A stretch of DNA of 21,551 nt from Prevotella sp. UBA6387 (lineage in GTDB: Bacteria > Bacteroidota > Bacteroidia > Bacteroidales > Bacteroidaceae), in contig DJQL01000067.1 in assembly GCA_002437565.1 (NCBI GenBank), forward strand, positions 11,896-33,446. The letters are read 5' to 3'. A program made the position numbers and the translations under genes. The notes beneath the pieces are model-generated. The model was given only the letters and a program-made list of their open reading frames with translations, made no database searches and had not been told where the DNA came from. This document shows, one piece after another, positions 1 to 6,973 of this stretch (its first letter is position 1; every line of letters begins with the position of its first letter).

Positions 1-20
1 ACCAGCTGAGCTAAGGACGC
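1..20 (-). tRNA. tRNA, 5' end only (cut by window edge)
   Basis: Read on the minus strand, these bases are GCGTCCTTAGCTCAGCTGGT. This fits the first 20 positions of a tRNA: a 7-base acceptor strand GCGTCCT, T8 and A9, D-stem GCTC, then A14, G15 and the G18-G19 pair of the D-loop. The anticodon lies beyond the left edge, so the amino acid cannot be read. A good Bacteroidota promoter sits just upstream at 75-105, facing the same way. Confidence 0.85.
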
Positions 21-74
21 ATTCTACAAAAACATTTCCAAGACCAAGACGACCTCTTTGCTGTTTTGCGGGTG

Positions 75-105
75 CAAAGGTACGGCTTTTTGCGATATTG
101 ACAAA
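75..105 (-). promoter_or_regulatory. Bacteroidota-type promoter for the tRNA
   Basis: On the minus strand TTTG (102-105) is followed after 19 bases by TACCTTTG (75-82), an exact match to the Bacteroidota sigma-ABfr consensus TTTG-(19 to 21)-TAnnTTTG. Transcription would start near position 68 and give a leader of about 48 bases before the tRNA 5' end at position 20. The motif is seen in the sequence; the start point is inferred. Confidence 0.75.
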
Positions 106-290
106 ACTTTCGTGAACTTTTTTTCAAAATATTTTCTTGCTTGATAGGGGCTGTGCTACTAAATGGTTGATAATTAACGTTGTATACCTATTTGAGATTT
201 TGCGTCCATTTTGTTGCCCCAAAAGCCATGTTCCAATCCTTTCCTTGCATACATTATTTATAATAGAGGACAAGAAATGAATGAAAAATG

Positions 291-389
291 TCGCTTCGGC
301 TTTACGCTTGAATCGCGTCGCGATTCAAGCGTAAAGCCATTGCGATTCAAGCGTGAAGCCATTGCGATTCAAGCGTGAAGCCGACGCGA
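291..389. repeat. 22-bp tandem/inverted repeat element in an intergenic region
   Basis: Three tandem 22-bp copies (317-338, 339-360, 361-382) share the core GCGATTCAAGCGT(A/G)AAGCC. Copies two and three are identical. Copy one is preceded by a perfect reverse complement, so 298-317 and 319-338 form a 20-bp palindrome around a single T at 318. The same left arm, extended to 291-316, also pairs with 364-389 at 24 of 26 positions, so the element as a whole is bounded by an imperfect inverted repeat. There is no transposase nearby and no unique spacer between copies. It could be a REP-like or Prevotella-type intergenic repeat; the function is unknown. Confidence 0.85.
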
Positions 390-630
390 TGTCTGTGGCG
401 AGCCGTTGGCGGATTGCCGGAGAATCGTTTTTGTCTAAATTTTTCACAACAGGCAAATAGTCAGCTCTTCTTTTCCGCAACGCTTTGCAACGGCATACCA
501 GCAAGGTATGTCGCGCAACAGGTTGATGACGTGAAAGAAGAATTACCGCATAAATCCCGCATTAATGTTAAAAAATATTATTCATTTAAAAATAACTTTT
601 GGAAATGAGGCATAACCCACGATTTTTCAT
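390..630. other. Intergenic stretch with no convincing gene
   Basis: This stretch, with 106-290 on the other side of the repeat element, holds no gene I can support. A 77-codon frame opens with GTG at 375, inside the third repeat copy, and runs to 608. It shows no recognisable domain, has a poor start context and looks like chance or a decayed sequence. A small perfect hairpin, CATACC-AGCAA-GGTATG, lies at 494-510. The last part (541-630) becomes very AT-rich towards the promoter at 631. Nothing recognisable was seen in 106-290. Confidence 0.5.
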
Positions 631-638
631 TATTTTTG
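631..638 (+). promoter_or_regulatory. Probable -7 element of the araC-type/dpp operon
   Basis: TATTTTTG matches the Bacteroidota TAnnTTTG element. The nearest upstream TTTTG (597-601) is 29 bases away, longer than the usual 19 to 21, so the promoter is only half-supported and may depend on an activator. Transcription from here would start near 645, leaving about 43 bases before the ATG at 688 but only about 19 before the alternative GTG at 664. This favours the ATG. Confidence 0.45.
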
Positions 639-687
639 CGAGTGGAACTTAAATTAAAAGATTGTGAATGCAAGACCTCTTAAAACT

Positions 688-1188
688 ATGACAAAGTATA
701 ATATTACAGAAAAGAAAGAAAAAGATGCTGCTTATCGTGCCTTGGTAAATCCTAAACTCATGGATGAACTTGAACGTCGCATAAATGATATAATTATTGT
801 CCAGAAGAAATTCAGGGATAAAGGCTATTCGGCTAAACAACTCGCGGAAGATCTCAACACCAATACGAGATACATTTCCGCGGTCGTGAACGTGCGGTTT
901 CATATGAATTATACTTCTTATGTGAACAAGTTCCGCATTCAGGAGGCCATGTCAATGCTTGTGGACAAGCGTTATCAAGACCTTAACATGGAAGAAATTT
1001 CCGACTTGGTGGGTTTCTCAAACCGTCAGTCGTTTTACGCGGCTTTCTTTAAATTGAATGGCGTCACGCCACGCGACTATCGTAAGATGCGGCTCTCGGC
1101 CATGCCTGCCCATGACGCTAAGCCCAAAAAGAGAGGACGGAAAACCGGATCTAAAAACAAGCATAAGAATGAGTCGGAGGAGGGATGA
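688..1188 (+). CDS. Small AraC-family HTH protein with a basic tail
   Basis: A likely DNA-binding transcription regulator of 166 aa. The central part, about residues 48-136, reads as an AraC/XylS double helix-turn-helix. The first helix pair is around KQLAEDLNTNTRYIS, and the second around MEEISDLVGFSNRQSFYAAF, followed by the family's terminal G-TP-DYR-MR signature. There is no N-terminal sugar-binding or response-regulator receiver domain, only about 45 residues of charged helix. The C-terminus (145-160) is lysine/arginine rich with KKRGRKTGSK, resembling an AT-hook. Start: ATG at 688 was preferred over an in-frame GTG at 664 (8 codons longer) because of the leader length from the promoter at 631. 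The gene ends 33 bp before the peptidase gene and may be co-transcribed with it. The target genes are unknown. The family call is confident; the role is inferred. Confidence 0.85.
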   Translation: MTKYNITEKKEKDAAYRALVNPKLMDELERRINDIIIVQKKFRDKGYSAKQLAEDLNTNTRYISAVVNVRFHMNYTSYVNKFRIQEAMSMLVDKRYQDLNMEEISDLVGFSNRQSFYAAFFKLNGVTPRDYRKMRLSAMPAHDAKPKKRGRKTGSKNKHKNESEEG

Positions 1189-1221
1189 CAAAAAGATTTT
1201 TCTCATATTTTTTAGATAATA

Positions 1222-3171
1222 ATGGATAACACCTTTAATTATTCTGATGAGCGGTTCGCTGACATTCAGATGTTGAGATACCGTGTAGACGGTTTCGACG
1301 GGCTCGACGCGAGGCGGAAAGCTTATGTGTATTACTTGGCGAAGGCCACGCTCTCGGGACGCGACATTACCACCGACCAATACGGAAAGTATAACCTCGT
1401 GATAAGGAAGACCCTGGAGACCCTGTCGTGCCACTGCGTCGACACGGATGCCGACGATTTCCGGCAGATGACGGTTTACCTGAAACGAGTTTGGTTCTCA
1501 AACGGCATACATCATCATTATGGTTGCGAGAAGTTTGTCCCGGGCTTTTCGGAAGGATGGTTCCGCAAGGCCGTGGGCGCGTTGCCGTCAGGTTGTTTCC
1601 CCATCGCCGGATACGCCGACGCCGAGTCGCTGCTCGGAGTCATATGCCCAGTCATCTTCGATCCAGGCGTGTTGCCCAAGCGAGTGAACCAGGCCGATGG
1701 CGAGGATCTCGTGCTCACGTCGGCATGCAATTTCTATGAGGGCGTGACACAGGCAGAGGCGGAGCGTTTCTATGCGTCGAAGCACGACCCTGAGGCTGGC
1801 GATTGCCAGCCATCGTGGGGGTTGAACTCCAAGTTGACTCGCGTCGACGGGAAACTAACGGAAGACAAGTATGTCACAGGCGGACTCTATGGCGCGGCGC
1901 TGAAAAAAATAGTGTATTGGCTCGAAAAGGCCAGAGGTGTTGCCGAGAATGATTCGCAGGCGAGGCTTATCGACTTGCTCGTCGACTATTACGCCACTGG
2001 CGACTTGCGCCGTTTCGATGAGTTCAGCATAGAATGGCTGAAAGAGCAGGATGGCAAGGTTGACTTCATCAACGGCTTCATAGAGGTCTACGGCGACCCA
2101 CTTGGCTTGAAGGGCACGTGGGAAGGTATCGTGGAACTGAAAGACGAGAACGCCACGCGGCGCACTCGCGCCATAGCCGACAACGCCCAGTGGTTTGAAG
2201 ACCATTCGCCCGTGGACCCGAGGTTCCGCAAGCCTAAGGTGAAAGGAGTGTCGGCCCATGTGGTGCAGGCTGCGATGCTCGGCGGCGAGGAATACCCGTC
2301 GTCCGCGATAGGCATAAACCTCCCCAACGCCGACTGGATCCGGGCGCGCCATGGCTCGAAGAGCGTCACGATAGGCAACCTCACTGACGCTTACAGCAAG
2401 GCGGCGAGAGACAACGGCTTCGACGAGGAGTTTGTCATAGACGACGCTACGCGCGAGATGATAAGGAAGTACGGCGACCTGTGCGACGACCTCCACACCG
2501 ACCTCCATGAGTGTCTTGGCCATGGCAGCGGACAACTTCTGCCAGGGGTGTCTCCAGATGCGTTGAAAGCCTACGGTAGCACCATAGAGGAGGCTCGTGC
2601 CGACTTGTTCGGACTCTATTACCTTGCCGACCCAAAGCTCGTGGAGCTCGGTTTGGTGCCCAACGGCGAGGCTTACAAGAGCCAATATTACCACTATCTG
2701 ATGAACGGCTTGCTAACGCAGCTCGTGCGCATAAAGCCAGGCGACCAGATAGAGGAAGCCCACATGCGCAACAGGGCGATAATAGCCCGCTGGTGCCTTG
2801 AGCACGCCGAGGGGAGCATGGAACTCGCCACCGTGGACGGCAAGACCTACGTGAGGGTGAACGATTACGCGCGCCTGCGCCTGGTCTTTGGCTCGCTGCT
2901 TGCCGAGATACAGCGAATCAAGAGCGAAGGCGACTACGACGCGGCCAAGAAGATGGTGGAAGACTATGGAGTGAAGATAGACGCTGGCTTGCACAAGGAA
3001 ATACTCGGCAGGTACGAGAAACTGAACATAGCTCCCTACAAGGGCTTTATAAACCCGAGGATGAACCCAGTGATGGATGCCGATGGCAATATCGTCGACG
3101 TGAAACTCGACTACACCGAAGGATACTCGCACCAGATGATGAGATACTCTCGCGAATATGGCCTGTTGTGA
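1222..3171 (+). CDS. Dipeptidyl peptidase III (M49 zinc metallopeptidase)
   Basis: A zinc exopeptidase that, by family, removes dipeptides from the N-terminus of oligopeptides. The M49 hallmark HECLGH is at residues 429-434, giving zinc ligands H429 and H434 and catalytic E430. The second motif EEARAD at 456-461 supplies the third ligand, E457. The 22-residue interval from HECLGH to the third ligand fits the compact bacterial form rather than the longer animal form. The length (649 aa) is close to the roughly 675 aa Bacteroides enzyme, but no signal peptide or lipobox is visible at the N-terminus (MDNTFNYSDERFADIQ), so a cytoplasmic location is inferred. The gene lies 33 bp after the AraC-type gene and 30 bp before the AlkD-like gene, with no terminator between them. 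Assignment to M49 is firm; the physiological substrate is unknown. Confidence 0.95.
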   Translation: MDNTFNYSDERFADIQMLRYRVDGFDGLDARRKAYVYYLAKATLSGRDITTDQYGKYNLVIRKTLETLSCHCVDTDADDFRQMTVYLKRVWFSNGIHHHYGCEKFVPGFSEGWFRKAVGALPSGCFPIAGYADAESLLGVICPVIFDPGVLPKRVNQADGEDLVLTSACNFYEGVTQAEAERFYASKHDPEAGDCQPSWGLNSKLTRVDGKLTEDKYVTGGLYGAALKKIVYWLEKARGVAENDSQARLIDLLVDYYATGDLRRFDEFSIEWLKEQDGKVDFINGFIEVYGDPLGLKGTWEGIVELKDENATRRTRAIADNAQWFEDHSPVDPRFRKPKVKGVSAHVVQAAMLGGEEYPSSAIGINLPNADWIRARHGSKSVTIGNLTDAYSKAARDNGFDEEFVIDDATREMIRKYGDLCDDLHTDLHECLGHGSGQLLPGVSPDALKAYGSTIEEARADLFGLYYLADPKLVELGLVPNGEAYKSQYYHYLMNGLLTQLVRIKPGDQIEEAHMRNRAIIARWCLEHAEGSMELATVDGKTYVRVNDYARLRLVFGSLLAEIQRIKSEGDYDAAKKMVEDYGVKIDAGLHKEILGRYEKLNIAPYKGFINPRMNPVMDADGNIVDVKLDYTEGYSHQMMRYSREYGLL

Positions 3172-3201
3172 GGACGTGAACCATCAAAAAACACGACAAC
3201 A

Positions 3202-3825
3202 ATGACAAAAGACGAAATAGACAGCAAGATAAAAGAGTTGAAGCGCGGCTTCAGACTGGTGATGAACGGGATGGCCTCGCAGTCGATGCGCGAGAAAGGC
3301 GTCGAATATCGCCTCAATTGGGGCGTGCCGTTCATCCAGCTAAAACAGATGGCGGCAGACCTGCCACACGACTACGACTTGGCCATAGCCTTGTGGAAAG
3401 AGGACATACGCGAGTGCAAGATTCTCGCCACGTTGCTCATGCCCCACGACAAGATGCCAGAAGAGGTGGCGGAGATATGGATGGAGCAGACCCGCTCGCA
3501 GGAAATGGCTGAGATGCAGGCGTTCAACCTATACCAATACGTGAGCTACGCGCCAAGGCTCGCCTATCGCTGGATGGCGCTCGACAACACGGTCAGGGAG
3601 ATATGCGCCTACGACATATTGGGCCGCCTGTTCATGAAGGGTCAAGAACCAAACGAGCGCGGCATCAACGAGTTTATAGACCAGGCGGTTACGGCTTTGA
3701 AGTCGCCATCGGCGGGGCTGCGCCATGCCGCCATGAACGCCTTGACGCGTTTTGCCGACTTGGGACTCGTGTACGAGCGCCTGGCGAAGGCCGCGCTCAA
3801 GCGTGAAGGCTTTGATTTACTGTGA
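3202..3825 (+). CDS. AlkD-like HEAT-repeat protein (DNA alkylation repair family)
   Basis: A 207-aa all-helical protein resembling the Bacteroidales branch of the AlkC/AlkD DNA alkylation repair family, whose members remove positively charged alkylated bases without base flipping. The supporting segment is ALWKEDIRECKILATLL (63-79), which matches the conserved tryptophan/acidic/RE pattern in the middle of AlkD-type proteins. It is followed by helical repeats such as AIDQ-like FIDQAVTALKSPSAGLRHAA (158-177). The N-terminus (MNGMASQSMREKG, 21-33) is also typical of short Bacteroidota homologues. I cannot confirm the catalytic aspartate by alignment here, so glycosylase activity is inferred and a non-catalytic HEAT scaffold is possible. 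It is probably the last gene of the unit that starts at 688; no clear terminator follows. Confidence 0.65.
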   Translation: MTKDEIDSKIKELKRGFRLVMNGMASQSMREKGVEYRLNWGVPFIQLKQMAADLPHDYDLAIALWKEDIRECKILATLLMPHDKMPEEVAEIWMEQTRSQEMAEMQAFNLYQYVSYAPRLAYRWMALDNTVREICAYDILGRLFMKGQEPNERGINEFIDQAVTALKSPSAGLRHAAMNALTRFADLGLVYERLAKAALKREGFDLL

Positions 3826-3903
3826 GGTAGGACATGAGCTATGTCAAAACTTTCTTAAAATAAACGTCTTCATATCCTTTTTAATATTATTTAGGTCGCT
3901 CTG

Positions 3904-3935
3904 TTGTGCTTCTCGAAAAGAAATTAGTACTTTTG
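3904..3935 (+). promoter_or_regulatory. Promoter of the moxR/Bat operon
   Basis: TTG (3904-3906) is followed after 21 bases by TACTTTTG (3928-3935), a match to the Bacteroidota TTTG / TAnnTTTG promoter. Transcription would begin near 3942 and give an AT-rich leader of about 43 bases, with no Shine-Dalgarno sequence, before the ATG at 3986. This is usual in Bacteroidota. It is the only consensus promoter I found ahead of the long gene series that follows. Confidence 0.7.
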
Positions 3936-3985
3936 CGTATCGAAAAAAACAAATACAGAATATACAAAAGTCAAATTTCTCAATT

Positions 3986-4981
3986 ATGGCAGAATCAGTA
4001 GATATTCGTGAACTGAACATCCTTATAGAGCAGCAGAGCGGCTTTGTCAATGACTTGACGACGGGCATGGGCAGAGTGATTATCGGCCAGTCGCATTTGG
4101 TCGATTCCCTGCTCATTTCCTTGCTTAGCGATGGCCATATCCTCTTGGAGGGTGTGCCGGGCCTGGCGAAGACATTGGCCATAAAGACCCTGTCGCAACT
4201 CGTCAATGCCGATTTCTCACGCATACAGTTCACGCCGGACCTTCTTCCTGCCGACGTGGTGGGCACCATGGTCTATTCGCAGAAAGACGAGAGCTTCCAT
4301 GTGAAGAAAGGCCCAGTGTTCGCCAACTTCGTGCTGGCCGACGAGATAAACCGCGCGCCGGCAAAGGTGCAGAGCGCGCTGCTTGAGGCCATGCAGGAGC
4401 ATCAGGTCACCATAGGAGACCAGACGTTCGACCTGCCAAAGCCGTTCCTCGTGCTCGCCACGCAGAACCCGATAGAGCAAGAGGGAACTTACCAACTGCC
4501 AGAGGCGCAGGTAGACCGCTTCATGCTGAAAGTGGTGATCGGTTATCCTACGATTGAGGAGGAAAAGAGAATCATAAGGGAGAACGTGCAAAAGACCTTC
4601 CCTAAGGTGCAGCCCGTGTGCAGCGCCGACGACATTCTCAAGGCTCGTGAGGTCGTGGGCCAGGTGTATATCGACGAGAAAATTGAGCAGTATATCGCCG
4701 ACATAGTGTTCGCCTCGCGTTATCCCGACCGTTATGGATTGCCGGAACTGAAAAACATGATCACTTTCGGTGGCTCGCCTCGTGCGAGCATCAACCTCGC
4801 CAAGGCCGCGCGTGCCTACGCCTTCATCAAGCATCGTGGCTACGTGGTGCCAGAGGACGTGAGGGCAATCGCCCACGACGTGATGCGCCATCGCGTAGGC
4901 TTGTCTTATGAGGCCGAGGCCGCCAACGTGACAAGTGAGGAAATAGTTAGTCAAATCATCAATAAGGTGGAGGTGCCTTAA
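3986..4981 (+). CDS. MoxR-family AAA+ ATPase
   Basis: A 331-aa cytoplasmic AAA+ ATPase of the MoxR type, a family that works as chaperone or maturation factor together with von Willebrand A proteins encoded next to it. Motifs in order: Walker A GVPGLAKT (56-63), the pore/insert region with PDLLPADVVGT (84-94), Walker B VLADE (116-120) followed by INRAP, sensor 1 LATQNP (157-162), the arginine-finger region EAQVDRF (173-179), and a sensor 2 region with GGSPRAS near the C-terminal lid. The ATG at 3986 was chosen because the frame's upstream extension to 3752 would overlap the previous gene and cross the promoter. The stop overlaps the DUF58 start by one base (TAATG at 4979-4983), indicating coupled translation. 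Confidence 0.95.
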   Translation: MAESVDIRELNILIEQQSGFVNDLTTGMGRVIIGQSHLVDSLLISLLSDGHILLEGVPGLAKTLAIKTLSQLVNADFSRIQFTPDLLPADVVGTMVYSQKDESFHVKKGPVFANFVLADEINRAPAKVQSALLEAMQEHQVTIGDQTFDLPKPFLVLATQNPIEQEGTYQLPEAQVDRFMLKVVIGYPTIEEEKRIIRENVQKTFPKVQPVCSADDILKAREVVGQVYIDEKIEQYIADIVFASRYPDRYGLPELKNMITFGGSPRASINLAKAARAYAFIKHRGYVVPEDVRAIAHDVMRHRVGLSYEAEAANVTSEEIVSQIINKVEVP

Positions 4982-5850
4982 TGGATACTTCTGAGATTCT
5001 TGGCAAAGTAAGGAAGATAGAGATAAAGACCCGCGGGCTGAGCCAGAACATCTTCGCCGGGCAATACCACTCCGCTTTCAAGGGCAGGGGCATGGAGTTT
5101 GCCGAGGTGAGGGAATACCAGTTTGGCGATGACGTGCGCGACATCGACTGGAATGTCACGGCGAGGCTGCACCGCCCCTACGTGAAGGTCTTTGAGGAGG
5201 AGCGTGAGCTTACGGTCATGCTCCTCGTCGACGTGTCTGGCTCGCTCGATTTTGGCACGGCAGGCCAGACAAAGCGCGACATGGCCACGGAGATAGCAGC
5301 CACGCTGGCCTTCTCCGCCATACAGAACAACGACAAGATAGGCGTGATCTTCTTTTCCGACCGAATTGAGAAGTATATCCCACCAAAGAAGGGGCGGAAG
5401 CACATCCTTTACATCATAAGGGAGATGCTCGACTTCCATCCCGTGAGCCACAAGACCGACATAGCCGCCGCCACGGCATACCTCACACGCGTGATGAAAC
5501 GGCGATGCACGTCGTTTGTCATCAGCGACTTCTATGATGGCAAGGACTTCCAGAAAGAGATGGAGATTGCCAACCGCAAGCACGACATGGTGGCCATACA
5601 GGTCTACGACCAACGGGCGAAGACATTGCCCGACATCGGGTTGCTGAAGGTTCGCGACGCTGAGACAGGCCATGAGATGTACATAGACACGTCGAGCAAG
5701 AAGCTACGCCGCGCGCATACCGCTTATTGGCTCAAGCGCGAGGAACGGCTTAAGACAACGTTCGCCAAGAGCAAGGTCGACTGGGTGTCGGTAGCCACCA
5801 ACGAGGACTTCGCCAAGTCGCTCATGCTTCTTTTCAAGAAAAGAGCCTAA
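4981..5850 (+). CDS. DUF58 / von Willebrand A-like protein of the Bat operon
   Basis: A 289-aa soluble protein with the DUF58 signature GRGMEFAEVREYQFGDD-R-IDW (36-57) continuing through ARLHRPYVKVFEEERE. It is followed by a vWA-like fold with a complete metal-ion-dependent adhesion site, DVSGS at 84-88. Later segments VISDFYDG and AIQVYDQR fit the second half of the vWA Rossmann fold. No signal peptide or membrane segment is present, so it is expected in the cytoplasm, where it probably partners with MoxR. MoxR-DUF58 adjacency is widely conserved, and here the two genes overlap by one base. The next gene starts 12 bp later. The molecular function is not established for the family; a role in ATPase-driven assembly or folding is inferred from context. 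Confidence 0.93.
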   Translation: MDTSEILGKVRKIEIKTRGLSQNIFAGQYHSAFKGRGMEFAEVREYQFGDDVRDIDWNVTARLHRPYVKVFEEERELTVMLLVDVSGSLDFGTAGQTKRDMATEIAATLAFSAIQNNDKIGVIFFSDRIEKYIPPKKGRKHILYIIREMLDFHPVSHKTDIAAATAYLTRVMKRRCTSFVISDFYDGKDFQKEMEIANRKHDMVAIQVYDQRAKTLPDIGLLKVRDAETGHEMYIDTSSKKLRRAHTAYWLKREERLKTTFAKSKVDWVSVATNEDFAKSLMLLFKKRA

Positions 5851-5862
5851 CAAGACATTGCG

Positions 5863-6939
5863 ATGAAAAGAAATGCTAAATATATATTGACACTTTTGCT
5901 GCTGTCACTGTCTGTGGCGTTGAAAGCACAGGTTACGGTGGAGCAGACCGTAGACTCCGTGGCCATGCTCATTGGCGAGCAGACGAAGTTGAGGCTGACG
6001 GTCACCTTCCCCAAAGGCTCTAAGCTGCAATGGCCAAGGCTCAAGGAACGGCAATATGTCGTGCCGGGCGTGGAAATAGTGGAGTCGCCAGCTCCAGACA
6101 CGCTGAGCTCAGGAGGCGAGATGAAGGTCGAGAAGGCCTATACCATCACCTCGTTTGGCGAACGGTTGTATGCCATACCAGCGTTGACGGTGAAAGTGAA
6201 CGGCAAGCCCTACAAGGGCGGAACTTCCGCACTGAAAGTGATAACGGTGGACGTGGACACGTTGCACCCCAACCAGTTCTTCCCGCCAAAGGATGCCCAG
6301 GACAATCCTTTTGAGTGGTCGGAGTGGAGCCCATATTTCTGGCTCTCCGTCTTGGTGTTGCTGATATTGTTGGGCGGTGCATATCTCTTCGTGCGCTTGA
6401 AAGAGAACAAGCCGATAATCACGAAAGTGCGCATAGTGCGCCATGTGCCGCCACATCAGCGCGCCTTGAGCAAGATAGAAACCATCAAGAGAGAGCACTT
6501 GCAGGTGAGCGACGACCAAAAGGCGTATTACACGCAGCTTACCGATACGTTGCGTCAATACATCAAGGAGCGCTTCGGATTCAATGCCCTCGAGATGACC
6601 ACCGACCAGATTATTGGCCACTTGCAAGCCGCCGGCGACCGCAAGATGATAGACGAGCTAAGGCAACTGTTCCAGACGGCGGACCTCGTGAAGTTCGCGA
6701 AATACTCTACACAGCTCAACGAAAACGACATGAACCTCGTCAATGCAGTCAACTTCATCGACGAGACGAAGCAAGAAGGCCAGGCCGTGGAGGAGAAGAT
6801 AGTGCCAAGGCTCTCCGACGACGACAAGAAAGTGAGGTCCAACCGCATCACCATCAAGACGCTGTTGTGGATTGGTGGGGTGGTGGCATCACTGCTTCTG
6901 GCTTACATTATATATAATGTATATATGTTGTTGGTGTAG
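5863..6939 (+). CDS. Unnamed BatD-like membrane protein of the Bat operon
   Basis: A 358-aa protein with a signal peptide (residues 1-22, cut near ALKAQ), an exported beta-rich domain (about 24-135) and a membrane segment at 159-177. A cytosolic helical domain (about 190-320) follows, and then a second membrane segment (333-357) at the very C-terminus. The helical part AYYTQLTDTLRQYI...MTTDQIIGHL...FAKY (221-302) parallels the C-terminal part of BatD encoded downstream (FYDEILRTLWGYV...LSRDNIREKL...ERYAP), so the two look like paralogues. BatD has one internal membrane segment where this protein has two. It lies between the DUF58 gene and batA, 12 bp and 34 bp away. A role in the Bat envelope complex is inferred from position and topology; it has no gene name that I can assign safely. 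Confidence 0.85.
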   Translation: MKRNAKYILTLLLLSLSVALKAQVTVEQTVDSVAMLIGEQTKLRLTVTFPKGSKLQWPRLKERQYVVPGVEIVESPAPDTLSSGGEMKVEKAYTITSFGERLYAIPALTVKVNGKPYKGGTSALKVITVDVDTLHPNQFFPPKDAQDNPFEWSEWSPYFWLSVLVLLILLGGAYLFVRLKENKPIITKVRIVRHVPPHQRALSKIETIKREHLQVSDDQKAYYTQLTDTLRQYIKERFGFNALEMTTDQIIGHLQAAGDRKMIDELRQLFQTADLVKFAKYSTQLNENDMNLVNAVNFIDETKQEGQAVEEKIVPRLSDDDKKVRSNRITIKTLLWIGGVVASLLLAYIIYNVYMLLV

Positions 6940-6973
6940 GCATTGAGAGTAGCCATATATAATAATGTGAAAA

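Noticed and set aside
291..389. CRISPR array
   Set aside because: The 22-bp units follow each other directly without unique spacers, one unit is inverted, and there are no cas genes in the window.
375..608. 77-codon + strand ORF as a gene
   Set aside because: It starts with GTG inside a repeat copy, has no recognisable domain, and has no promoter or start context of its own.
1855..2694. 279-codon minus-strand ORF
   Set aside because: It is antisense to the dipeptidyl peptidase III gene across its zinc motif and has no family resemblance.
3831..3845. Terminator hairpin GACAT-GAGCT-ATGTC after the AlkD-like gene
   Set aside because: The stem is only 5 bp with weak pairs and no T-run follows, so it does not support a rho-independent terminator.
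3752..3985. N-terminal extension of MoxR
   Set aside because: It would overlap the AlkD-like gene and cross the operon promoter at 3904-3935; the ATG at 3986 gives a normal MoxR N-terminus.
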